Positions 6,693 to 13,524 of a stretch of DNA of 13,634 nt are shown one piece after another (position 1 is the stretch's first letter; the number at the start of each line of letters is the position of its first letter). The DNA is taken from positions 1-13,634 of the forward strand of contig CABTWP010000048.1 in NCBI GenBank assembly GCA_902488525.1, given 5' to 3'. The notes beneath the pieces were generated by a model. The model ran no database searches, was not told the DNA's origin, and saw only the letters and a program-made list of their open reading frames with translations. Source of the DNA: an uncultured Collinsella sp. (lineage in GTDB: Bacteria; Actinomycetota; Coriobacteriia; Coriobacteriales; Coriobacteriaceae). A program made the translations under genes and the position numbers.

Positions 6693-7103
6693 ATGGACGG
6701 ATTGAATACGGTTTTGGAGTATCTGACGTCAGTGCCGGCATGGTATTTGGCGACGAGCGTTGACGGACAGCCGCATGTGCGTCCGTTTTCGTTTGCGCAG
6801 ATCCAGGACGGCAAGCTGTGGTTTGTAACGGCGCGCACCAAAGATGTGTGGCAGGAGCTGCTGCAAAACCAGCGCTTTGAGGCCACGAGTTGGTGGCCGG
6901 GCCATGGCTGGCTCATCTTGCGCGGGCGTGCCGGCTTGGATGACCGGGCTTTAGACGAAATGCGCGAAGCCGGGTGGAAGCATCTAGAGCGCCTGGGCGA
7001 GCACTATGAGGGGCCTAACGACCCCACGCTCGTCTTCTTTAGCGTCGAAGATCCCGAGGCTTTTATCTGCAATCACGACGAATGGGTGCCGGTCGAGCTC
7101 TAG
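6693..7103 (+). CDS. Pyridoxamine 5'-phosphate oxidase-like FMN-binding split-barrel protein, copy 2
   Basis: Second member of a tandem pair with 6195-6641, 136 residues from this start. Shared blocks include VPAWYLATS (14-22), QPHVRPFSFAQIQDGKLWF (26-44), ARTKDVWQEL (47-56) and FFSVEDPEAF (115-124). It differs by a Trp-rich stretch SWWPGHGW (66-73) and a shorter N-terminus. An upstream in-frame GTG at 6678 is rejected because AGGAGG (6683-6688) lies inside that extension and points to ATG 6693 only 4 nt later. The 51-bp spacer from copy 1 has no terminator. The substrate is unknown; an FMN-dependent reductase or flavin-binding sensor are both plausible. A compound hairpin 37 bp downstream appears to end the transcript. 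Confidence 0.8.
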   Translation: MDGLNTVLEYLTSVPAWYLATSVDGQPHVRPFSFAQIQDGKLWFVTARTKDVWQELLQNQRFEATSWWPGHGWLILRGRAGLDDRALDEMREAGWKHLERLGEHYEGPNDPTLVFFSVEDPEAFICNHDEWVPVEL

Positions 7104-7140
7104 CCAGCTGGCTTATCCTAACAACTTGGTTTTCGCATGG

Positions 7141-7194
7141 GCGGGCCCCGTCTTGCCCGGCGCCGTTAGGAGCGCCGGTCAATACGGGGCCCGC
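7141..7194 (+). terminator. Strong compound hairpin ending the flavin cassette
   Basis: The outer stem GCGGGCCCCGT (7141-7151) pairs exactly with ACGGGGCCCGC (7184-7194). The inner stem CCGGCGC (7157-7163) pairs with GCGCCGG (7172-7178) around an 8-nt loop. Two 5-nt internal strands, 7152-7156 and 7179-7183, separate the stems. It lies between the last FMN-family gene and the arg promoter region, where a terminator is expected. The following bases are only moderately T-rich, so intrinsic termination is probable but not certain. Confidence 0.7.
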
Positions 7195-7236
7195 TCCATT
7201 TGTCAATTCCTTCAAGCGAATGTGTCGGGAATGTTT

Positions 7237-7340
7237 CAATGCATGAATATGCAAGCCATTTACGTGTTAATGCATCTTTTGGTGCTAAAGTTTCAACCCA
7301 CTTCATAACGACCGCTGCGAAATGCGCATCGGTGCATAAA
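7237..7340 (+). promoter_or_regulatory. argC operator/promoter region with evenly spaced TGCAT half-sites
   Basis: TGCAT-GAAT-ATGCA at 7240-7253 is a perfect dyad resembling actinobacterial ARG boxes bound by the arginine repressor ArgR. Further TGCAT copies begin at 7271 (TTAATGCAT) and 7333 (GGTGCATAA), with a one-mismatch TTCAT at 7302, so starts fall at steps of 31 bp, about three helical turns. TGCTAAAGT (7283-7291) can serve as an extended -10 box, but no good -35 is seen. The copy at 7271 would then sit just upstream of the -10. That these are ArgR sites is inference from their place before the arginine operon. Confidence 0.5.
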
Positions 7341-7360
7341 TCGCAGACAAGGAGTCTGAT

Positions 7361-8431
7361 ATGTCTTTGAAGGTTGGAATCGTCGGCGCGGCTGGATATG
7401 CCGGAGCCGAGCTCATTCGCCTCGTGCTCGGCCATCCCGAGTTTGAACTTGTCGCCATTACGTCCAACGCCGATGCCGGCCAGCCGCTGTCCGCGGTGTA
7501 TCCGAGCTTTGCTGGTGTGAGCGACCTGGTTTTCACCACGCATGACGCGCCCGAGCTTAAATCCTGCGACGCCGTCTTCTTGGCCGTGCCGCATACCGCG
7601 GCCATGGCGCAGGTGCCCGCCCTGCTTGCATCGGGCGTCTCCTGCTTTGATCTTTCGGCCGATTATCGTCTGAGCGACGCGTCTGTCTTTGAGACATGGT
7701 ATGCCGCCGCGCATACGAGCCCCGAGCTGCTCAAGACGCGTGCTTTCGGCCTCCCCGAGCTGTTTTGCCAGGACTTAGAGACCGCTGCTTCCAGCCATGC
7801 CGCTGGCAAGTCCGTGCTGGTCGCCTGCGCCGGTTGCTATCCCACCGCAACGAGCCTTGCCGCCGCGCCCGCCGTGCGCGCTGGCTGGGTTGCCCAGAGC
7901 GGCCCCGTGATCGTTGATGCCATCAGCGGTGTGACGGGTGCCGGCAAGTCCTGCAACGCTCGTACGCATTTTTGCAGCGCTGACGAGAACTTGGAGGCCT
8001 ACGGCGTGGGCAAGCATCGCCACACGCCCGAGATTGAGCAAATCCTTGGCCTGACCGATCGCGTCGTCTTCACCCCGCATCTGGCACCGCTCAAGCGCGG
8101 CCTGCTCTCCACGGTGACGCTGCCGCTCACGCCGCAGGCCATCGACTCCCTGGCTCTTGAGGATGTCGTCGACTATTACAAGCAGTTCTACGCTGGTCGC
8201 ACCTTCGTGCGCGTGCTCGATGCCGGTCAGCAGCCCAAGACGGCTTCGGTCGTCGGCACCAACGCCGCCCAGATTGGCCTCGCGCTCAACAAGCGCGCAG
8301 GCGTGCTGGTGGCGACGGGCGCCATCGACAATCTGTGCAAGGGCGCTGCGGGCCAAGCAGTCCAGTGCGCCAATATCGTCTTTGGCTTTGACGAGCGACG
8401 AGGCTTGCCCACAGTGGCGTGTCCGGTGTAG
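7361..8431 (+). CDS. argC: N-acetyl-gamma-glutamyl-phosphate reductase ArgC
   Basis: Third step of arginine synthesis: NADPH-dependent reduction of N-acetylglutamyl phosphate to N-acetylglutamate semialdehyde in the cytosol. The 356 residues have the Rossmann nucleotide motif GAAGYAG (9-15), the conserved LSADYRL (98-104), the catalytic cysteine in CAGCYPTA (156-163, Cys159), the acid-base histidine region GKHRHTPEI (217-225), and VFTPHLAPLKRGLLSTV (236-252). AAGGAG at 7349-7354 precedes ATG by 6 nt. It is the first gene of the C-J-B-D order, the common arrangement in actinobacteria and many other bacteria. Length and motifs are normal and identification is secure. Confidence 0.97.
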   Translation: MSLKVGIVGAAGYAGAELIRLVLGHPEFELVAITSNADAGQPLSAVYPSFAGVSDLVFTTHDAPELKSCDAVFLAVPHTAAMAQVPALLASGVSCFDLSADYRLSDASVFETWYAAAHTSPELLKTRAFGLPELFCQDLETAASSHAAGKSVLVACAGCYPTATSLAAAPAVRAGWVAQSGPVIVDAISGVTGAGKSCNARTHFCSADENLEAYGVGKHRHTPEIEQILGLTDRVVFTPHLAPLKRGLLSTVTLPLTPQAIDSLALEDVVDYYKQFYAGRTFVRVLDAGQQPKTASVVGTNAAQIGLALNKRAGVLVATGAIDNLCKGAAGQAVQCANIVFGFDERRGLPTVACPV

Positions 8432-8565
8432 CACATTCGATTGTTAACGATTTGGTAGTCGGGCATCGAGTGGGGCGCCACTCTTAAGCTGGTCTCATGA
8501 TTACGACTGGCATGGCGCACCAACCGATGTCCGTTTTTTGTTTGACATAAGGAGTCGTAGGGACG
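8432..8565. other. argC-argJ spacer with a small hairpin
   Basis: This 134-bp spacer holds a 6-bp stem GAGTGG/CCACTC (8468-8473 and 8478-8483) followed by TT, too weak for a confident terminator, and the ribosome binding site AAGGAG (8549-8554) of argJ. A 17-codon frame from ATG 8497 (MITTGMAHQPMSVFCLT) stops at 8550, touching that site, but it has no ribosome binding site and no arginine codons, so a leader-peptide role is not supported. I see no second promoter that I trust. Confidence 0.4.
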
Positions 8566-9834
8566 ATGAATACCGACCTGATTGATATCAAGATTCGCGC
8601 CGTCGAGGGTGGCGTTACGGCAGCGGCCGGCTTTAAGGCCGCAGGCATCCATGCGGGATTCCGGAAGAATCCCGAGCGCTTAGACTATGCGCTCGTCATG
8701 CCCGATAAACCCTGTCCCGGCGCCGGCGTGTTTACGACCAACCGCTTTTGCGCGGCGCCCGTGCAGGTGAGCCGTGCCAACCTGGGCGGTGCGGACAAGG
8801 GCTACGGTATCATCGCCGGTGTTTCAATCAACTCCGGCAACGCGAACGCCGCCACGGGCGAGACCGGCCTTGCCTGCGCGCGCGAGACCTGCAACATCGC
8901 ATCGCAGGTTATCGGCTGCGAACCCCAGCAGATCCTGGTTGCCTCCACGGGTGTGATTGGCCAGATTCTGCCGATCGACACGTTTGAGACCGCCATTCCT
9001 GCTGCCTACGAGGCGCTCTCCGCCCACGGTGGCGCCGATGCCGCTCGCGCCATCATGACGACCGACACGCACTCCAAGGAGTACGCCGTGTCCTACGTCA
9101 GTGAGGCTGCGGGTCATGCGGGCAATGTCTATACGGTAGGCGGCATGTGCAAGGGCTCGGGCATGATCATGCCTAATATGGCCACCATGATCGCAGTTAT
9201 CACCACCGATGCCCCCGTCGAGCCTGCGGCACTTCATGCCCTGCTGCTCTCGACCGTCAAGCAGACCTTTAACAAGGTAACGGTCGATTCCGACACCTCG
9301 ACCAACGACACCTGCATCATGCTTGCCTCCGGCGCCGCTGCCGCAGATGCCGAGCCTATCGTCGAGGGCTCCGATGCCTTCGACGAGTTGGCATTTGCCG
9401 TGCACGAGGTGTGCGAGAGCCTGGCGCGCAATATCGCCGCCGATGGTGAGGGCGCATCCAAGCTTGTTACGGTCAACGTTACCGGCGCCGTGAACGACGA
9501 GGAGGCCGATATCGCCGCCCGTGCCGTTTCCAACTCGCCGCTCGTTAAGACCTGCATCGCCGGCCACGACTGCAACTGGGGCCGTGTTGCTATGGCGCTT
9601 GGCAAGTGCGGCGTGAAGTTTAATCAGGAAGACGTTTCCATCGACATGATGGGCATGCCTGTCTGTCGCGACGGTCTGACTGTTCCCTTTGATGAGGACG
9701 AGGCTCTACGACGTTTCGAGGCGCCCGAGATCGTGATCTCGGCCGACCTGGGCGCAGGCGACGCGGCAACGACCGTGTGGACCTGCGACCTCACGCATGA
9801 GTACATCTCCATCAACGGCGACTACCGTTCCTAG
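8566..9834 (+). CDS. argJ: Glutamate N-acetyltransferase / ornithine acetyltransferase ArgJ
   Basis: Transfers the acetyl group from N-acetylornithine to glutamate, giving ornithine and N-acetylglutamate in the cyclic arginine pathway; some family members also use acetyl-CoA. The 422-residue precursor carries the autoprocessing site in KGSGMIMPNMATM (196-208): cleavage before Thr207 frees the nucleophilic threonine of the beta chain. The oxyanion-hole motif STGVIG is at 127-132. Downstream are FNKVTVDSDTSTND, GHDCNWGR and the C-terminal NGDYRS, all family features. The DCNWGR version has Cys where Pro is common. ATG 8566 has AAGGAG 11 nt upstream. No argA or argE is in the window, fitting acetyl recycling; whether it is mono- or bifunctional cannot be read from sequence. 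Confidence 0.96.
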   Translation: MNTDLIDIKIRAVEGGVTAAAGFKAAGIHAGFRKNPERLDYALVMPDKPCPGAGVFTTNRFCAAPVQVSRANLGGADKGYGIIAGVSINSGNANAATGETGLACARETCNIASQVIGCEPQQILVASTGVIGQILPIDTFETAIPAAYEALSAHGGADAARAIMTTDTHSKEYAVSYVSEAAGHAGNVYTVGGMCKGSGMIMPNMATMIAVITTDAPVEPAALHALLLSTVKQTFNKVTVDSDTSTNDTCIMLASGAAAADAEPIVEGSDAFDELAFAVHEVCESLARNIAADGEGASKLVTVNVTGAVNDEEADIAARAVSNSPLVKTCIAGHDCNWGRVAMALGKCGVKFNQEDVSIDMMGMPVCRDGLTVPFDEDEALRRFEAPEIVISADLGAGDAATTVWTCDLTHEYISINGDYRS

Positions 9835-9915
9835 ATTCCGGGCACGCTGCGCATCTTGCCGCGATTGCGGACAGCGGAGCACGGCGCGATAACGATACGA
9901 AAGACGAGGCAGATT

Positions 9916-10896
9916 ATGAAATTCGCACGCGATTGTCGTTCGAGCGAATCCAACGAAGCAACCGCGCAGCTGCTGTTCGAAGCGCTGCCGTGGATTAAGA
10001 ACCTGACCGGCAAGACGGTTGTTATCAAATATGGCGGAGCCGCCATGGTTGATGAGCAGCTGCGCCGCGACGTGATGAGCGACATCGTTTTGCTCAAGAT
10101 CATCGGTATGCGCCCCGTCGTCGTGCACGGCGGCGGCAAGGCTATCAACGAGGCGCTGAGCCATTACGATATTCCCGTCGAGTTTAAGAACGGCCAGCGC
10201 GTGACCACGCCGGCGACTATGGATATCGTGCGCGAGGTGCTGGGCGGCAAGGTTAACCAGGAGCTGGTTGCTGCCATCAACCACCACGGCAACCTGGCCG
10301 TGGGCGTGTCGGGCAGCGATGCCGGCACGCTCATCGCCGAGCCGCTCGACCCCGAGCTCGGTCGCGTGGGCAAAGTGACGCACGTCAACACCGACTATAT
10401 CGAGCGCTTACTCGATAGCGAGTACATCCCCGTCATCGCTACCGTCGCGGCGGGGGAGGACGGCGGTTTCTTCAACATCAACGCCGACACCGCCGCCGGT
10501 GCCGTTGCCGCGGCGCTCCACGCGCATAAGGCGATCTTTTTGACCGATGTCGATGGCCTGTACAAGGACTTTAGCGACAAGGACTCGCTTATCTCCAACC
10601 TAACGCTCGACGAGGTTAACGAAATGCTCTACGGCGGCGAGGTCGATAAGGGCATGATTCCCAAGCTGCGCGCGGCCGTCGATGCGCTTACCGGCGGCGT
10701 ATTTCGTGCCCACATCATTAACGGTACTACGCCGCATTCGCTGCTCCTGGAGCTGCTGACCGATGCCGGCGTCGGCACCGTGATCCATTCCACCGAGACG
10801 GCTTACGAGTTCGATACGCATCCGCATCCGCTTTCGACGTTTGCTGCGCGTCTGACCGAAAACCTTGACGAGGTCGAGAAGCTTCAGACGGTCTAG
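9916..10896 (+). CDS. argB: Acetylglutamate kinase ArgB
   Basis: Phosphorylates N-acetylglutamate with ATP, usually the feedback-controlled step of arginine synthesis. From ATG 9916 the protein has 326 residues. It shows VVIKYGGAAM (35-44, phosphate-binding Lys38), the glycine-rich HGGGKAIN (71-78), the substrate-binding region NGQRVTT (92-98), NINAD (187-191) and DKGMIPK (244-250). The roughly 30-residue N-terminal extension before the first strand and the C-terminal TDAGVGTVI (282-290) resemble arginine-inhibited hexameric kinases, so feedback inhibition is likely (inference). GAGG at 9906-9909 supports ATG 9916. The in-frame TTG at 9856 would add a basic, unconserved 20-residue stretch and is rejected. 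The 81-bp gap after argJ holds only a 4-bp CCGC/GCGG stem. Confidence 0.96.
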   Translation: MKFARDCRSSESNEATAQLLFEALPWIKNLTGKTVVIKYGGAAMVDEQLRRDVMSDIVLLKIIGMRPVVVHGGGKAINEALSHYDIPVEFKNGQRVTTPATMDIVREVLGGKVNQELVAAINHHGNLAVGVSGSDAGTLIAEPLDPELGRVGKVTHVNTDYIERLLDSEYIPVIATVAAGEDGGFFNINADTAAGAVAAALHAHKAIFLTDVDGLYKDFSDKDSLISNLTLDEVNEMLYGGEVDKGMIPKLRAAVDALTGGVFRAHIINGTTPHSLLLELLTDAGVGTVIHSTETAYEFDTHPHPLSTFAARLTENLDEVEKLQTV

Positions 10897-10965
10897 CTGA
10901 CCCGCAGCCGCCCCATTCCTGCACCCATAGCCCCGCGCCGTCTGGCGCCCAACGAAAGGCATCTC

Positions 10966-12249
10966 ATGTCACTTGCAGCTCAGCAATCGCTTGAATCCCA
11001 TTACGTTATGCATACCTTTGGCCGCTCTCCGGTCGAGTTTGTCGAGGGTCACGGCATGAAGCTCACCGGCGACGATGGCCGTGAGTACCTCGACTTTCTT
11101 GCCGGCATCGGCGTGTGCAGCCTAGGTCATGGCGACCCGGCTGTGCTCTCGGCGCTCGAGGCACAGACCAAAAAGCTCATGCATGTCTCCAACTATTTCT
11201 ACATCGAGCAGCGCGGACAGGTCGCGGCGCTGCTGTCCAAGCTTGCTAACGACGACGTAGATGGTGCGCGCGTGCTTGCCGATGCCATTGTCGCCGGCGA
11301 TGAGACCACGGCAGCTGCTCTTGGTGCCCCGGCTGCGGGCGAGCGGGTGTGGGAGACGTTCTTTGCCAACTCCGGCGCCGAGGCCAACGAGGGCTCGATG
11401 AAGCTCGCGCGCCTGTACGCCAAGCGTGCCGGTAATGGCGGCAACACCATCGTGTGCATGCGCGGTGGCTTCCACGGTCGTACGCTCGAGACCATTGCCG
11501 CCACCATGCAGGATTGGCTGCAGGACAGCTTCCGCCCGCTGCCGGGTGGCTTTGTGGCCTGCACGCCCAACGATGTCGATGAACTGCGTGCAATCTTTAA
11601 GCAGCTGGGGAGCGAAATTTGTGCCGTGATGCTCGAACCGATCCAGGGTGAGAGTGGCGTGCACCCCATGACCGAGGAGTTTATGGCGGCAGCGCGCGAC
11701 CTGGCACACGAAGTGGGCGCCGTGCTTATCGCCGACGAGGTCCAGTGCGGCATCTTCCGCTCCGGCAAGCCATTTGCATTCCAAACCTATGGCGTGGAGC
11801 CTGACATCATGAGCCTTGCCAAGGGCATTGCCGACGGCGTGCCCATGGGTGCCGTCGTGGCAAAGAAGGAGATTGCCGACGTGTTTAAGCCCGGCGATCA
11901 TGGTTCGACCTTCGGCGGTAGCTGCTTGGCCATCGCGGCGTGTGCCGCGACGCTCTCCGCGCTCGTGCGCGGCGATTATGCCGACCATGCTGCCAAGGTG
12001 GGCGCCTATATGGAGGCAAAGCTCGCCAAGCTGCCGCACGTGACCGAGGTACGTGGCCGCGGCTTGATGCTCGGCTGTGATTTGGATGATGCCGCGGGCG
12101 ACGCGCATGATGTTGTTGCCCGCGCGCTGGCCGCCGGTGCCGTGATCAACGCTACGGGTGCGCATACGCTGCGTTTCCTGCCGCCACTTGTCTGCGAGGA
12201 AGCCGACGTGGACAGCCTGATCGAGATCCTGTCGGATGTTTTGGGCTAA
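10966..12249 (+). CDS. argD: Acetylornithine aminotransferase ArgD
   Basis: Class III pyridoxal-phosphate aminotransferase that converts N-acetylglutamate semialdehyde and glutamate to N-acetylornithine and 2-oxoglutarate. In 427 residues it shows NSGAEANEGSMKLAR (135-149), FHGRTLETI (169-177), EPIQGESGV (224-232), the cofactor-binding IADEVQCGIFRSG (255-267), and SLAKGIADGVPMGA (283-296) with Lys286 as Schiff-base lysine. About 30 Ala/Asp/Gly-rich residues (roughly 96-127) are inserted between LSKLAND and the FFANSGAEAN core, making it a little longer than the usual 390-400. GAAAGG at 10953-10958 precedes ATG. It lies 69 bp after argB and is the last arg gene before the insertion sequences; argF, argG and argH are not in the window. 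Confidence 0.95.
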   Translation: MSLAAQQSLESHYVMHTFGRSPVEFVEGHGMKLTGDDGREYLDFLAGIGVCSLGHGDPAVLSALEAQTKKLMHVSNYFYIEQRGQVAALLSKLANDDVDGARVLADAIVAGDETTAAALGAPAAGERVWETFFANSGAEANEGSMKLARLYAKRAGNGGNTIVCMRGGFHGRTLETIAATMQDWLQDSFRPLPGGFVACTPNDVDELRAIFKQLGSEICAVMLEPIQGESGVHPMTEEFMAAARDLAHEVGAVLIADEVQCGIFRSGKPFAFQTYGVEPDIMSLAKGIADGVPMGAVVAKKEIADVFKPGDHGSTFGGSCLAIAACAATLSALVRGDYADHAAKVGAYMEAKLAKLPHVTEVRGRGLMLGCDLDDAAGDAHDVVARALAAGAVINATGAHTLRFLPPLVCEEADVDSLIEILSDVLG

Positions 12250-12334
12250 CGCGGCGCAATAACTCAATTTGGACCGGGTTCCGGACTGCGGACGTGCCCT
12301 ATGCGGCATGATTCAGCGGTCTGGAGCCCGTTTT

Positions 12335-12353
12335 GCCTTAGATTTGCTAAGGC
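12335..12353. repeat. Short hairpin after argD
   Basis: GCCTTAG (12335-12341) pairs perfectly with CTAAGGC (12347-12353) around ATTTG. A T-run precedes the left arm, so it would act better as a terminator for reverse-strand transcription. No other gene is seen between the argD stop and this point. Confidence 0.45.
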
Positions 12354-12391
12354 AGGGAGACCTGCTGGTCAAAAAACATCAAATATGAGTA

Positions 12392-12416
12392 CTGTTACCG
12401 ATTTGGTAGCAGCAAT
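12392..12416 (+). terminator. Possible argD terminator hairpin
   Basis: CTGTTACC (12392-12399) pairs with GGTAGCAG (12405-12412) with one G-T wobble and a GATTT loop, and CAATTTTGG follows. The 8-bp stem with a short T tract, starting 143 bp after the argD stop, is a plausible weak rho-independent terminator. Confidence 0.4.
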
Positions 12417-12475
12417 TTTGGACTAATAAGGCCAGATAGCAAGTCGAAATGGTAGCGCACAGAGATGTGGTGTAA

Positions 12476-12515
12476 GAGGCGGGGCATGCCCCGCCTCCGC
12501 CCTTTCTTGAAAGGG
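12476..12515. repeat. 22-bp perfect palindrome followed by a second hairpin, upstream of the IS256 gene
   Basis: Bases 12476-12497 form a perfect 22-bp GC-rich palindrome centred on GCATGC. Directly after it CCCTTTC (12500-12506) pairs with GAAAGGG (12509-12515). Together they lie about 50-85 bp before the transposase start, near where the left end of the IS256-like element should be. They could be a terminator of incoming transcription or part of the element end. Confidence 0.6.
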
Positions 12516-13512
12516 AGGGGACACCGCCTAGAATTCGTCGTTGGAGTAATGAAGGTGACGAATGGAAGGAAAGGCGATGCCCCAAGAAGAGAGTGTACTG
12601 CGCCTCGGTCGCGACGAGGCCCTCGAGGCGGCGAGGCTTTGGCAGGAGTGCGGCGACGCGCGCGAGTTCGCTTGCAGGGTGCTGGGCGGCGTGATGAACG
12701 CACTGATGGACTCCGAGGCCCAGCAGATGTGCGGCGCGAGCCGCAACGAGCGCAGCGACGGCAGGGAGAACAGCCGCAACGGCTACCGCCCCAGGTCGCT
12801 CAAGACCGCCGTGGGCGACGTGGAGCTCGAGATACCCAAGCTCAGGCACGGCACCTACTACCCCGAGGGCATGCTCGCGCGATGGTCGCGCGTCGACACC
12901 TCGGTGGCCGCCATCGTGCAGGAGATGTACGTGTGCGGCGTGTCCACCCGCAAGGTCGAGCGCGTGGCGTCCAAGCTGGGCATATCCTCGCTGTCGAGCT
13001 CGGAGGTCTCGAGCCTCTGCTCCGACCTCGACGCCGAGGTGGCGGAGTTCCGCCGCCGCGACCTTTCGGGCACGCCGTGCTGCTACCTGTGGCTCGACGC
13101 CACCTACATGAGCTGCAGGGTCGGCTCGTCGGTCGTCTCGCAGGGCGTCGTGACCGCGATCGGGCTGGGCGCCGACGGGCGCAAGCACTTCCTGGGCTGC
13201 GACGTGGTCGACACCGAGAGCGAGGACTCCTGGGCGGCATTCCTCGGCGGGCTGCGCGAGCGCGGGCTGGCCGGCGTTCGCCTCGTGGTCTCCGACAGCC
13301 ACGCCGGGCTCGTGGCCGCCGTCTCGCGCCTGTTCCAGGGCTGCGCCTGGCAGCGCTGCGTGACGCACCTGCAGCGCAACCTCCAGAGCGCCTGCTCGGG
13401 CAGGCCCGAGGACTCCAAGGCGGCCGTCAGGGACCTCGTGCACGCCGCGGTCTACCAGGACGACCCCGACCTCGCGCGCTGCGTGTGGGCCGAGGCGGCG
13501 CCCTGGGTGGAT
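12500..13512 (+). mobile_element. IS256-family insertion sequence, 5' part only
   Basis: The element is recognised by its transposase. The left edge is approximate: GGGGACACCGCC at 12517-12528 may lie in the left inverted repeat, but the matching right end is not in the window, so the terminus cannot be fixed. On the right it is interrupted by an IS3-family element between about 13504 and 13514. Base composition is more GC-rich than in the arg genes, with AGG and AGC codons more frequent, which suits acquired DNA. Confidence 0.6.
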
Positions 13513-13524
13513 TGGCTACACTGA
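12562..13524 (+). pseudogene. IS256-family (mutator-type) transposase, truncated by IS3 insertion
   Basis: DDE transposase of the IS256/MULE group, normally about 400 residues; here 320 before a stop that appears to belong to the inserted element. Visible parts are the N-terminal DNA-binding region with RNGYRPRSLKTAVGDVELEI (72-91) and PKLRHGTYYPE (92-102), the first catalytic Asp in LWLDATYM (176-183, Asp179), the second in VVSDSHAGL (242-250, Asp245), and the C-x2-H motif in WQRCVTHLQRN (263-273). The C-terminal third with the catalytic Glu is missing, so the product should be inactive. ATG 12562 is preferred because GAAGGTGA at 12551-12558 is a good ribosome binding site; ATG 12577 is an alternative. 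The residues after about 315 probably come from the IS3 end. Confidence 0.9.

Noticed and set aside
8543..8548. Perfect TTGACA as a -35 box before argJ
   Set aside because: It lies only 23 bp before the argJ start and overlaps the ribosome binding site region; no -10 box can fit upstream of the gene.
8497..8550. 17-codon possible leader peptide before argJ whose stop touches the argJ ribosome site
   Set aside because: No ribosome binding site precedes it and it contains no arginine codons, so attenuation by arginine is not supported.
8442..12409. Shared 17-mer TGTTA(A/C)CGATTTGGTAG in the spacers after argC (8442-8458) and after argD (12393-12409)
   Set aside because: One mismatch in 17 bases for a pair in a window of this size is near what chance allows, and only the second copy forms a hairpin. 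It would become interesting if it recurs elsewhere in the genome.
12379..13443. A 354-codon reverse-strand frame over the IS256 gene
   Set aside because: It is an antisense shadow of the transposase; the forward frame has clear catalytic motifs and the reverse has none.
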